A stretch of DNA of 64,000 nt from the NCBI RefSeq assembly GCF_020400655.1, contig NZ_JAINRC010000001.1:682001-746000 (forward strand). The letters are read 5' to 3'. The stretch comes from Streptomyces spinosus (lineage in GTDB: Bacteria > Actinomycetota > Actinomycetes > Streptomycetales > Streptomycetaceae). Made by a program: the position numbers and the translations under genes. This document shows, piece after piece, positions 20,098 through 29,260 of this stretch. Each line of letters begins with the position of its first letter. Positions within the stretch are counted from its first letter, which is position 1. A model generated the notes under the pieces. The model made no database searches. It was not told the origin of the DNA and worked only from the letters and a program-made list of their open reading frames with translations.

Positions 20098-21614
20098 CGA
20101 CGAGCACGACACCGGAGTCGTCGGCCACCACCCCGCTCCTCGACCTGCAGGCCCTGGTCGTCGCCGTCCGCAGGCGCCGCCGCCTCTGGTGCGCCATGGC
20201 ACTCCTGGGACTGCTGGCCGGCGCGGCCGTGGCCGTCCTGATGCCACCGCCGCCGACCGCGGTCACCAAGGTGCTGGTCGCGCACAAGGAGGACCAGCCG
20301 AACGACACCGGAACGCTGATCCGCACCGACGTCGAGGTGCTGGGAACCACCCGGATCGCCGAGAACGCCCTGCGGTCGCTCAAGTCCCACGAGGATCCCG
20401 AGGACTTCATGCGGGACTACCGGGGCGCCGGCATCACCAACAACCTGCTGGAGATCACCGTGACGGGCGACAGCGACGCGGAGGCGGTGGCCCGGGCCGG
20501 GGCCCTGGCCGACGCGTTCGTCGCGGACCACGTGCGCAGGATGCGGGCGACGGCGAACGCCGAGGCCAAGGCCCTGCTCGACCAGCGTGACCGCATGAAG
20601 GACGAACTCGCCCAGGTCAACAAGGACATCGGAGACCGGTCACCGGAGACGGCGAGCGACCCGCAGGAATCGGCGAGCATCGAGTCGCTCTTCGCCCGCC
20701 GGGCCGAACTGACCACGCGGATCGCCGACTTCAACCAGCGCGCCGAGGAGGCGCGGGTCGGCACGCCCCAGGTCGTCGCCGGCACGGAGATCGTGGACGC
20801 CCCGCGCCCGGTGAAGCACTCGCTGCCCAAGGCCGCCGCCACCGACGCCGCGATCGGGCTCGTCCTCGGTCTCGTGCTCGGCCTCTCCGTCGCCGCCGTG
20901 GGCGTCGTGGTCGCCGACCGCCCCGTGCTGCGCCGGGACATCGCGGCGAACCTCGGCGCCTCGGTCATCGCCGAGCTGCCCCGCCGGCCGGGCAGGCCCT
21001 GGCGGCGCCGACGGACCCGGCTGTCCCGCGAACGGCTCACCGCGCACCTCGCCCGCACCGTGCGCGGCTCCACCGAACCGGTGTCGCTGCTGGAACTCGG
21101 CTGCGCGCGCGCCACCGGTGTGATCGCCCTCGACCTCGCCAGGGCGATGGCGGCGGAGGGGGCGGTGACCGTCGTCGACGCCCTGCCCGGCCCGCAGCTC
21201 GCGGACCGCCGCCCGAAGCCCGGCGACCCGGCCGTGGTCGGCGCCGAGCGCGCCGCGGCCCTGCCGCCCCAGGAACGCCGGCTCGGCGTCGGCTCGGTGG
21301 CGCCCGGGACGGCGTGGACCGACCTGCGGTACCTGGGCACGCAGACCGTGCTCGTCGTGCGTGCCGGCCACGGCGGCGCCGCGTGGCTGCACACCGTGGC
21401 GCGGCAGCTCGCCGACCAGCACATCGCGGTGATCGGTGTGGTGCTGATCGACCCCGATCCGCGCGACCGGACCGACGGCACGCTGTGGGACGGGCTGCAC
21501 ACCGCGCTCCGCGGCCGCAGCGAGCGCCCGGCCCAGCAGACGGGCCGGCGGCGCACGGAGCGGCAGCCGATGTGGGCCGCCCGGGGCGCGGACAACGACC
21601 AGGAGGCGCGGTAG
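20094..21614 (+). CDS. Wzz-type chain-length protein with degenerate kinase-like domain (second copy)
   Basis: A 506-residue protein with the same plan as the gene before it: helix WCAMALLGLLAGAAVAVLM, a Wzz domain with coiled-coil-like helices (about residues 140-220), a second helix AIGLVLGLVLGLSVAAVGVV, then a BY-kinase-like domain. Where a kinase has a P-loop it reads LLELGCARATGVIALDLARA, and where Walker A' has VDAD it reads TVVDALPG; QTVLVVRAGHGGAAWL matches the later kinase block. Nucleotide binding therefore looks lost. GTG 20094 overlaps the previous stop (GTGA). Confidence 0.75.
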   Translation: MTTSTTPESSATTPLLDLQALVVAVRRRRRLWCAMALLGLLAGAAVAVLMPPPPTAVTKVLVAHKEDQPNDTGTLIRTDVEVLGTTRIAENALRSLKSHEDPEDFMRDYRGAGITNNLLEITVTGDSDAEAVARAGALADAFVADHVRRMRATANAEAKALLDQRDRMKDELAQVNKDIGDRSPETASDPQESASIESLFARRAELTTRIADFNQRAEEARVGTPQVVAGTEIVDAPRPVKHSLPKAAATDAAIGLVLGLVLGLSVAAVGVVVADRPVLRRDIAANLGASVIAELPRRPGRPWRRRRTRLSRERLTAHLARTVRGSTEPVSLLELGCARATGVIALDLARAMAAEGAVTVVDALPGPQLADRRPKPGDPAVVGAERAAALPPQERRLGVGSVAPGTAWTDLRYLGTQTVLVVRAGHGGAAWLHTVARQLADQHIAVIGVVLIDPDPRDRTDGTLWDGLHTALRGRSERPAQQTGRRRTERQPMWAARGADNDQEAR

Positions 21615-21617
21615 GAC

Positions 21618-23552
21618 ATGTGTGGCATCGCGGGTACGTACCGCTGGCCGGACGGCAAGGTGGTGACCGACCGGCTCACCGGCATCCTGGCCCACCGCGG
21701 TCCGGACGGGTCGGGCCGGTACAGCCACCGGGCCGGTGACGGCGAGGTGCACCTCGGGCACCGCCGGCTGGCCATCATCGACCTGTCGGAGACCGGCGCC
21801 CAGCCGATGGTCTCGGGCGGCCTCGCCCTGACGTACAACGGCGAGCTGTACAACGCGCCTGAGCTGCGTGCCGAGCTGGCCGCCGCCGGTGTGCGCTTTC
21901 GCGGCACCTCCGACACCGAGGTGCTGCTGGAGGCCTGGCGGCGCTGGGGCACCGACTGCCTGCCCCGGCTGCGCGGCATGTTCGCGTTCGGGATCTTCGA
22001 CGAGCGCACCGGTGACCTCGTCCTCGTCCGGGACCAGCTCGGCGTCAAACCGCTGTTCCTGCTGCGGCGCGGCGAGGGGCTGGTGTTCGCCTCCGAGCTC
22101 AAGGCGCTCGCCGCCGCGACCGGCGGGCCGCTGGAGGTGGACCACGCGGCGCTGGTGGCCTCGCTGCTGTACTACTGGGTGCCGGACTCGCGGTGCGCGT
22201 TCCGCGAGGCGGAGAAACTGCCGCCGGGGAGCTGGCTGCGGTGCCGGGCCGACGGCTCGGTGGAGCGCGGCCGGTTCTGGAACCTGCGGGACGTCGCCGC
22301 CGAGGGCCGGGAGCGGGCCCGGGCCGGCGAGCGGCCGGACCTGGCCGCCGTCGTCGAGGAGTCGGCCCGGCGCCACCTGCTCTCCGACGTGCCCGTGGCG
22401 ACCTTCCTCTCCGGCGGGCTGGACTCCAGCTACCTGACCGCGCTGGCCGCCCGTCACCGGCCGGGCATCTCCGCCTACACGATCGGGTTTCGCGCCGAGG
22501 ACGCCAGGTTCGAGGCGATGCCCGACGACCTGCGCTACGCCCGGCAGGTGGCCGAGCGGTTCGGCGTCGACCTGCACGAGATCGAGATCGCCCCGGACGT
22601 GCTCGACCTGCTGCCGCGGATGACGCACCACCTGGACGAGCCGATCGGCGACCCCGCCGCGATCAACACGTTCCTGATCTGCTCGGCCGCCCGGGAGGCC
22701 GGGGTCAAGGTGCTGCTGTCGGGGATGGGCGCCGACGAGCTGTTCGCCGGGTACCGCAAGCACCTGGCCAACCTGCTCGCGCTGCGCTACCAGCGCGTCC
22801 CGCGGCCCCTGCGGCGCGGGGTGTCCGCGGCCGTGGACCGGCTGCCGGTCGCCACGTCCCGCCGGGGGTACCGGTCGGTGCGGTTCGCCAAGCGGTTCCT
22901 CTCCTTCGCCGATCTGCCGGAGGAGACCGCGTTCCGGCGCAGCTACACCATGTACGACCAGGACGAGCTGCTCGCCCTCCTCGATCCGGACCTGGCGGGG
23001 ACGGTCGACGACGTGCTCACCGAGCACGCGGACACCTACCGGGACAACGACCTGGACGACTTCGTCAACCGCATGTGCCTGACCGACGCCCGGATGTTCC
23101 TGCCGGGTCTGAACCTCGCGTACACGGACCGCTCCAGCATGGCCGCGTCGACCGAGGTGAGGGTGCCGTACGTCGATGTCGAGGTGGTCAGGGCCGCCTT
23201 CGCCGTGCCCGGGGACCGCAAGATCGCCGGACGGCAGGGCAAGGCCGTCCTGAAGGAGGCGGCCGTCTCCGTCCTGCCCCGGGAGATCGTGTACCGGCCC
23301 AAGGGCCTGTTCAGCGCGCCGCTGCGGGCCTGGATGAGCCGGGACCTGGCACCGCTGGTGCGTGAGGTGGTCGACGACGGGGAGCTGGTCCGCTCCGGGT
23401 TCCTGCGCCGCGACGCACTGAAGCGGATGGTCGCCGAGGACGCCGCCGGGCAGCGGGACTTCTCCAAGCATCTGTGGCACGTACTGACGCTCGAGTACTG
23501 GTATCGCGACGCGACCTCTGGGTCCGGCCAGAGCACTCGGATGACGGCTTAG
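21618..23552 (+). CDS. Asparagine synthase (glutamine-hydrolysing) family amidotransferase
   Basis: A 644-residue protein with the complete AsnB architecture. Cys2 of MCGIAGTYRW is the glutaminase nucleophile, with LGHRRLAIIDLS and GELYN following; the synthetase domain has the PP-loop SGGLDSS near residue 265. Genuine AsnB makes Asn from Asp, but homologues inside polysaccharide clusters are thought to amidate uronic acid carboxylates. The GDP-mannose-dehydrogenase-like gene five kilobases upstream supports the second role here. It lies 3 bp after the second Wzz gene. Confidence 0.88.
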   Translation: MCGIAGTYRWPDGKVVTDRLTGILAHRGPDGSGRYSHRAGDGEVHLGHRRLAIIDLSETGAQPMVSGGLALTYNGELYNAPELRAELAAAGVRFRGTSDTEVLLEAWRRWGTDCLPRLRGMFAFGIFDERTGDLVLVRDQLGVKPLFLLRRGEGLVFASELKALAAATGGPLEVDHAALVASLLYYWVPDSRCAFREAEKLPPGSWLRCRADGSVERGRFWNLRDVAAEGRERARAGERPDLAAVVEESARRHLLSDVPVATFLSGGLDSSYLTALAARHRPGISAYTIGFRAEDARFEAMPDDLRYARQVAERFGVDLHEIEIAPDVLDLLPRMTHHLDEPIGDPAAINTFLICSAAREAGVKVLLSGMGADELFAGYRKHLANLLALRYQRVPRPLRRGVSAAVDRLPVATSRRGYRSVRFAKRFLSFADLPEETAFRRSYTMYDQDELLALLDPDLAGTVDDVLTEHADTYRDNDLDDFVNRMCLTDARMFLPGLNLAYTDRSSMAASTEVRVPYVDVEVVRAAFAVPGDRKIAGRQGKAVLKEAAVSVLPREIVYRPKGLFSAPLRAWMSRDLAPLVREVVDDGELVRSGFLRRDALKRMVAEDAAGQRDFSKHLWHVLTLEYWYRDATSGSGQSTRMTA

Positions 23553-23569
23553 GAATCAGAGGAGTTCGG

Positions 23570-25750
23570 GTGAAACAGGTTGTGCAGAACTACAAGAGCG
23601 GCGAGCTGGCCGTGCTCGACGTGCCGGTGCCGGGGTGCAAGCCGGGCGGAGTGCTGGTCCGCAGCGCCTACTCGCTGATCTCCACCGGGACCGAGCTCAT
23701 GAAGGTCTCCGAGGCCGGCATGTCGATGCTGGGCAAGGCCCGCTCCCGTCCCGACCAGGTGGCCAAGGTCATGCAGAGCGTGGCCACCAACGGGGTGCCC
23801 GCCACCTACCGCAAGGTGATGGGCAAGCTGGACTCCTACACGCCGCTGGGCTACTCGCTGTGCGGGGTGGTCGAGCAGGTCGGCGCCGGGATCGACGATG
23901 TGAAGGCCGGCGACCTCGTGGCCTGCGCGGGCAACGAGCACGCGTTGCACGCCGAGGTGAACTGGGTGCCGAAGAACCTGTACGTCCCGGTGCCGGACGG
24001 CCTCGCGCCGCGGCACGCGGCCTTCGGCACGGTCGGCTCGATCGCCCTGCAGGGCGTCCGCCAGGGCGAGCCGCGGCTCGGCGAAGTGGCACTGGTCATC
24101 GGCCTCGGGCTGATCGGACAGCTGGTGGTGCAGCTGCTGACCGCGTCCGGGGTGCGCGTCGTCGGGGTCGACCCCGACCCGGCGCGCTGCGAGCTGGCCG
24201 GGCGTCTGGGCGCCGCGGCCTGCGGCGATCCCGCGTCCGCGGCCGTGGAGAGCGCCGTCGCCGAACTCACCGGCGGCCTGGGCGTGGACCATGTGTACCT
24301 GGCCGCCGGCGGCGGCAGCAACCAGCCCGTCGAGCTGGCCGCCCGGCTGAGCCGGGACCGCGGCCGGGTCGTCGACATCGGCAAGTGCCGCCTGGACCTG
24401 CCGTGGAACGCGTACTACGAGAAGGAGCTCGACGTCCGGTTCTCCCGCAGTTACGGCCCCGGTCGCTACGACCCGGAGTACGAGCTGGAGGGGCGCGACT
24501 ACCCGATCGGCTATGTCCGCTGGACCGAGCGCCGCAACCTGGCGTGCTTCCTCGACCTCCTCGCCCGCGGCAGCGTCGACGTGGAGCCCCTGGTGTCCCA
24601 CGTCGCCGACTTCGACGACGCGGTCGAGACGTACCGGCGTCTGAAGGACGGCGAACTGAAGGCCGTGGCCGTGCTGTTCCGGTACCCCGAGCAGGAGGGG
24701 AGGGCCGGGGAGGCGGTGGCACCGGCGGTGGCCGTGCCCGCGGTGAACGCGCGGCGGCGTCCGGTCCGGGCGGCCAACGCGTCGGTGCGGCTGGCGTTCG
24801 TCGGCGCGGGCAACTACGCGACGTCGATGCTGCTGCCGCACCTGGCGCAGCGCGACGGTGTCGAGCTGTCGACCGTCGTCACCACGACGGCGCTGTCCGC
24901 GGCCAACGCCCAGCGCAAGTTCGGCTTCGCCGAGGCGACCACCGACCTCGACGCCGTGCTCGGTGACGAGTCCGTCGACGCGGTGTTCGTCGTCACCCGG
25001 CACAGCTCGCACGCCGACCTGACCCGCCGGGCACTGCTGGCCGGCAAGGCCGTGTTCGTGGAGAAGCCGCTGGCCCTCACCGAGGAGGAGCTGGCCGGGG
25101 TGCTCGCGGCGGTGGAGGAGTCCGGCAACGACCGCTTGCAGGTGGGCTTCAACCGCCGGTTCTCGCCGCTGCTGCGGGAGGCCAGGGCACGGTTCGGCAC
25201 CCGGACCGGTCCGGCGAACCTGCGGTACCTGGTCAACGCGGGACGCCTCGACCACAACAGCTGGTACCTCCGGCAGGGCACCGAGGGCTCGCGGTTCGCC
25301 GGCGAGGGCGGGCACTTCATCGACACGGCGAGCTGGCTGCTCGGGGCCGACCCGGTCTCGGTGTACGCGGTCGCCTCGCCCGGCAACGAGGACCTCCAGG
25401 TCGTCCTGCGCTACCCGGACGGGTCCACCGCCACCATCAGCTACGTCACCAGCGGCCCGGCGGGCTTCCCCAAGGAGACGCTGGACCTGGTCGCGGACGG
25501 CAAGGCGCTGCGGTTGGACGACTTCGTCCGCGCCTTCGTGTACGACCGCAAGCGGTGGGTCAGTTCGCGGCTGCCCAAGGCCCGGGACAAGGGCCAGAAC
25601 GCCGAGCTGGCCGCGTTCGTCAAGGCCGTGCGGACCGGCGGGCCGATGCCGGTGCCGCTCGCGTCGCTGGTCGCCACCACGACGGCCACCCTCGCGGTGC
25701 GGACCGGCCTGGCCGCCGGTGCGCCGGTGACGCTGGAGCGGGCGCGATGA
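23570..25750 (+). CDS. Bi-domain oxidoreductase: MDR dehydrogenase fused to Gfo/Idh/MocA oxidoreductase
   Basis: A 726-residue fusion. Residues 1-370 are a zinc-type medium-chain dehydrogenase (VRSAYSLISTGTELMKVSEA at the start, VALVIGLGLIGQLVVQLL as the Rossmann loop). After an Ala/Val-rich linker, residues 400-720 form a Gfo/Idh/MocA domain (RLAFVGAGNYATSMLLPHL; VFVEKPLALTEEEL with the catalytic EKP motif). Such fusions recur in exopolysaccharide clusters beside heparinase-like genes, as here. The substrate is unknown; oxidation/reduction or epimerisation of an NDP-sugar or sugar acid is likely. AGAGGAG precedes GTG 23570; the stop overlaps the next ATG. Confidence 0.88.
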   Translation: MKQVVQNYKSGELAVLDVPVPGCKPGGVLVRSAYSLISTGTELMKVSEAGMSMLGKARSRPDQVAKVMQSVATNGVPATYRKVMGKLDSYTPLGYSLCGVVEQVGAGIDDVKAGDLVACAGNEHALHAEVNWVPKNLYVPVPDGLAPRHAAFGTVGSIALQGVRQGEPRLGEVALVIGLGLIGQLVVQLLTASGVRVVGVDPDPARCELAGRLGAAACGDPASAAVESAVAELTGGLGVDHVYLAAGGGSNQPVELAARLSRDRGRVVDIGKCRLDLPWNAYYEKELDVRFSRSYGPGRYDPEYELEGRDYPIGYVRWTERRNLACFLDLLARGSVDVEPLVSHVADFDDAVETYRRLKDGELKAVAVLFRYPEQEGRAGEAVAPAVAVPAVNARRRPVRAANASVRLAFVGAGNYATSMLLPHLAQRDGVELSTVVTTTALSAANAQRKFGFAEATTDLDAVLGDESVDAVFVVTRHSSHADLTRRALLAGKAVFVEKPLALTEEELAGVLAAVEESGNDRLQVGFNRRFSPLLREARARFGTRTGPANLRYLVNAGRLDHNSWYLRQGTEGSRFAGEGGHFIDTASWLLGADPVSVYAVASPGNEDLQVVLRYPDGSTATISYVTSGPAGFPKETLDLVADGKALRLDDFVRAFVYDRKRWVSSRLPKARDKGQNAELAAFVKAVRTGGPMPVPLASLVATTTATLAVRTGLAAGAPVTLERAR

Positions 25751-27699
25751 CCATGAGCGCGGGCTGGTACCTGCGGCGGCTGTCCCGGATGGGACCGCGG
25801 GAGGTCGCGGGCCGGGCGGGCGACGCGGTGCGCAGACGGCGGTGGCGTTCGGCGCCGCCGGACTGCCCGGGCGTGAGCGGCGCCCGGTTCACCGCGGTCC
25901 TGCCCGCGGGGGCCGTCGCGGCGGTGCCGCCGGACGCCGCCAAACGACTCGTCGCCGAGGCGGACCGGCTCATGGACGGGCACGCCGAGTTCTTCGGGGT
26001 GGTCCGCGACGACCTGGCCGACCCGGACTGGCGGTACGACCCGAGGACCGGGCGCCGGGCCCCGCAGGGCTACGCCTTCGACGTGCCCTACCGGGACGAG
26101 GACGCGGTCGGGGACATCAAGCAGATCTGGGAGCCGTCCCGGCACCAGTACCTCACCGTGCTCGCCGCCGCCTACGCGATCACCGGGAACGAGCGGTACG
26201 CCGAACGCGTGGCCGGGCACCTGCGGTCGTGGTGGGCGGCCAACCCACCGCTGCGCGGGGTGCACTGGACCAGCGGCATCGAGCTGGGCATCCGGCTGCT
26301 GTCCTGGGTGTGGATCCGCCGGCTGCTCGACGGCTGGCCGGGCGCGACCGCCCTGTTCGAGGGCGACCCGGTGGCGCTCGGCCAGATCTGGCACCACCAG
26401 CGCTGGCTGGCGGCCTTCCCCAGCCGGGGGTCGTCGGCGAACAACCACGTGATCGCCGAGGCCGCCGGGCAGTTCGCCGCGGCCTGCGCGTTCGACTGGT
26501 TCCCCGACTCGGCGCGCTGGCGGGCCGACGCGCTGCGGTCGCTGGACCGGCACCTGCGCGTCAACACCTTCCCCTCCGGCCTCAACCGCGAGCTGGCCTC
26601 CGAGTACCACGGGCTCGTGCTGGAGCTCGGCCTGGCCGCGCTGGCCGAGGCGGACGCCGCGGGCGTGCCGGTTCCCGCGACGGTGCGCCTGGTGCTGCTG
26701 CGGATGACCGACGCGCTCGCGGCCGTCGTGGACGACCGGCTGCGGCCGCCGCGCCAGGGCGACGGGGACGACGGGCACGGTCTGGTCGTGGACGGTGCGG
26801 GCACCGACCGCTGGGCCTCGTTGCTGGCCACCGGTGACGCCGTGTTCGGCCGGCTCGCCTGGTGGCCGGAGGTGACCGGCACCGATGTGCGCACCCCGCT
26901 GCTGGCCGCGCTCCTCGGACCCGCCCGGCTGCCGGTGTCCCGTCCGGCGAGCCGGCCGGCCCACTTCGCCGACGCGGGTATGACGATCCTGCGCGGTCCG
27001 GCGGGGATCTGGTGCCGCTGCGACGGTGGCCCGCACGGCTTCCTGTCCATCGCCGCCCACGCCCACGCGGACGCGCTGTCCGTGGAGGTCCGCCACGACG
27101 GGGTCGACGTCCTCGCCGACCCGGGGACGTACTGCTACCACGGGCAGCCCGAGTGGCGCCGGTACTTCCGCTCGACCCTCGGCCACAACACCCTGCAACT
27201 GGACGGCGGCGACCAGTCCGTCTCCGGCGGCCCGTTCCTGTGGACCCGGCACGCCCGCAGCCGCGTCCTGGTCGCGGACACCTCCGGCGCCTCCTCGGGG
27301 GGTACGGCCCGCTGGTGTGCCGAGCACGACGGTTACCGCCCCGCCACGCACCGCCGACGGGTGGAGCTGAACGCCGCGGAGCGGGAGTTGAGGGTGGTCG
27401 ACGAGGTGCGCGGCCCGCGCCGGTCCGTGCGGCTCGCCTTCCACCTCGGCCCGGCGATCGGCGCGGAGCTGGTGGGGAACCGGGCGGAGCTGACCTGGAC
27501 CCGGGACGGCGAGGAGCGCTCGGCGGTGCTCGTGCTGCCGGGGGAACTGTCCTGGCGTGCGCACCGCGGCGAGACCGGGCCGCCGCTGGGCTGGTACTCC
27601 GCCGGTTTCGGGCGCAAGGAACCCGCCACCACGCTGGTCGGCACCGGCTCCGCCGACGGCGTGCGGGGGTTCACCACCGTACTGACGTTCCGCGGCTAG
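25747..27699 (+). CDS. Heparinase II/III (alginate lyase superfamily) protein
   Basis: A 650-residue two-domain protein. The N-terminal alpha/alpha toroid (about 60-360) carries SSANNHVIAEAAGQF, the conserved Asn-Asn-His of PL12/PL15/PL17/PL21-type polysaccharide lyases, and RELASEYHGLVLELGL. The C-terminal beta-sandwich has AAHAHADALSVEVRHDG near residue 436 (His-x-His-Ala-Asp) and STLGHNTLQLDG. The family beta-eliminates uronic-acid-containing glycans. It has no signal peptide, which is common for heparinase-like proteins in biosynthetic operons and leaves open whether it is a lyase or acts on precursors. ATG 25747 overlaps the upstream stop. Confidence 0.85.
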   Translation: MTMSAGWYLRRLSRMGPREVAGRAGDAVRRRRWRSAPPDCPGVSGARFTAVLPAGAVAAVPPDAAKRLVAEADRLMDGHAEFFGVVRDDLADPDWRYDPRTGRRAPQGYAFDVPYRDEDAVGDIKQIWEPSRHQYLTVLAAAYAITGNERYAERVAGHLRSWWAANPPLRGVHWTSGIELGIRLLSWVWIRRLLDGWPGATALFEGDPVALGQIWHHQRWLAAFPSRGSSANNHVIAEAAGQFAAACAFDWFPDSARWRADALRSLDRHLRVNTFPSGLNRELASEYHGLVLELGLAALAEADAAGVPVPATVRLVLLRMTDALAAVVDDRLRPPRQGDGDDGHGLVVDGAGTDRWASLLATGDAVFGRLAWWPEVTGTDVRTPLLAALLGPARLPVSRPASRPAHFADAGMTILRGPAGIWCRCDGGPHGFLSIAAHAHADALSVEVRHDGVDVLADPGTYCYHGQPEWRRYFRSTLGHNTLQLDGGDQSVSGGPFLWTRHARSRVLVADTSGASSGGTARWCAEHDGYRPATHRRRVELNAAERELRVVDEVRGPRRSVRLAFHLGPAIGAELVGNRAELTWTRDGEERSAVLVLPGELSWRAHRGETGPPLGWYSAGFGRKEPATTLVGTGSADGVRGFTTVLTFRG

Positions 27700-27711
27700 G
27701 GGGGAGGGGAC

Positions 27712-29259
27712 GTGGGGATCGAGTGCCGGTGCCGGGCGTGGCGCGCGGCACCGCTGACGCTGGCCCTGCTGGCCGCGGCCGGCTGTACGGGCTCGCCGGA
27801 CACGCCGGACACACCGGGCAAGCCGGCCGCCGCGCCCTCCGGGTCCGGGGCCGCGCCGGCCGTGGCCCGGGTGTGCGCCCAGCCCGGCGCCGGGCCCGCG
27901 AAGGCTCCGGCGGGCGCGGTGACGGTCGACCCCGACGTGGTCGGCGACCTGGCCGAGAAGACGAGGAACAGCCCCGCGGGCACCACGTTCTGGCTGCGGC
28001 CGGGCACGCACCGGCTCGATCCGGAGCGCTACGCCCAGGTCATGCCCAAGAAGGGGGACCGCTACCTCGGCGCGCCGGGCGCGGTCCTCGACGGCGGGAG
28101 GAAGAACGCCTACGCGTTCAGCGGCACCGCCCCCGATGTCACCATCCGCTACCTGACCGTGCAGCGCTTCGTCGCCCCGACCGACGAGGGCGTGGTCAAC
28201 CACGACATGGCCGACGGGTGGGTCATCGAGCACAGCACGATCCGGGACAACGACGGCGCCGGGCTGATGGCCGGCGCCCGCCAGCAGGTCCGTGCCAACT
28301 GCCTGCGGGACAACGGCCAGTACGGCATGAACGCGTACAAGACCGGCAACACCATCCGCGACCTGGTGGTCGAGGGCAACGAGATCACCGGCAACAACAC
28401 CGGCGACTGGGAGCGGCGCAAGCCCGGCTGCGGCTGCACCGGAGGCGTCAAGTTCTGGTCGGTCGACGGCGCCGAGGTGCGCGGCAACTGGGTGCACGAC
28501 AACCGCGGGGCCGGGTTGTGGGCGGACACCAACAACAACGACTTCCGCTTCGAGGACAACCTGATCGAGAAGAACGACGGCGCCGCGCTGATCTACGAGA
28601 TCAGCTACAACGCGGTCATCCGGAACAACACGATCCGGCGGAACAACTGGGTCGAGGGCCGCGGCTCCGCCGAGCGCGGCGACGACTTCCCCTTCGGGAC
28701 CGTCTACCTGTCGGAGGCCGGCGGCGAGCCACGGGTCGCGGCCCGCACGGACAAGATCGAGATCTACCGGAACCTGCTGGAGAACAACTGGAACGGGATC
28801 ACCCTGTGGGAGAACGCCGACCGGTTCTGCAACAGTCCGGCCAACACCTCCTCCGGTGACTGCACGCTGCTGGTGAAGGACAAGGCCCGCTGCGCGAAAC
28901 CGGCGATCGCCAGGGCGCCGCTGTACGCCGACTGCCGCTGGAAGACCCAGCGGGTGGACATCCACGACAACCGCTTCGTCCTGGACAGGTCCGTCGTCAA
29001 GTGCACGGACAAGTGCGACCGCATGGCGGTGCTGGCCAACTACGGCACCTATCCGGACTGGTCGCCGTACAAGGGCAAGCGGGTGGCCGAGGCGATCACC
29101 CTCGAGCAGCACAACCGCTGGCACGACAACACCTACCGCGGACCGTGGCAGTTCGTCGTCCGGGACCCGGGCCAGGTGCTCGACCGGTGGCAGTGGCAGG
29201 GCCCGCCGTACCGGCAGGACACGGGCAGCACCTTCGCGACGGGACGGGCCGGTGGTTGA
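27712..29259 (+). CDS. Secreted right-handed beta-helix lipoprotein (lyase/epimerase-like)
   Basis: A 515-residue protein. The N-terminal signal ends with lipobox LLAAAGC (Cys near residue 24), then a Pro/Ala/Gly-rich linker, so it should be anchored outside the membrane. The rest is a pectin-lyase-fold parallel beta-helix, with repeated turns such as VIEHSTIRDNDGAGLMAG, GNEITGNN, VRGNWVHDNRGAGLWAD and FEDNLIEKNDGAALIYEISY. Relatives include mannuronan C5-epimerases and lyases, and also plain carbohydrate-binding helices. Two clusters of Cys (GCGCT; VKCTDKCDR) may form disulfides. GTG 27712 is 12 bp after the heparinase stop. Confidence 0.8.
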   Translation: MGIECRCRAWRAAPLTLALLAAAGCTGSPDTPDTPGKPAAAPSGSGAAPAVARVCAQPGAGPAKAPAGAVTVDPDVVGDLAEKTRNSPAGTTFWLRPGTHRLDPERYAQVMPKKGDRYLGAPGAVLDGGRKNAYAFSGTAPDVTIRYLTVQRFVAPTDEGVVNHDMADGWVIEHSTIRDNDGAGLMAGARQQVRANCLRDNGQYGMNAYKTGNTIRDLVVEGNEITGNNTGDWERRKPGCGCTGGVKFWSVDGAEVRGNWVHDNRGAGLWADTNNNDFRFEDNLIEKNDGAALIYEISYNAVIRNNTIRRNNWVEGRGSAERGDDFPFGTVYLSEAGGEPRVAARTDKIEIYRNLLENNWNGITLWENADRFCNSPANTSSGDCTLLVKDKARCAKPAIARAPLYADCRWKTQRVDIHDNRFVLDRSVVKCTDKCDRMAVLANYGTYPDWSPYKGKRVAEAITLEQHNRWHDNTYRGPWQFVVRDPGQVLDRWQWQGPPYRQDTGSTFATGRAGG

Positions 29260-29260
29260 G

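Noticed and set aside
21618..23552. Housekeeping asparagine synthetase (asnB)
   Set aside because: The gene sits in a tightly packed polysaccharide operon, so the symbol asnB was not assigned although the domain set is complete.
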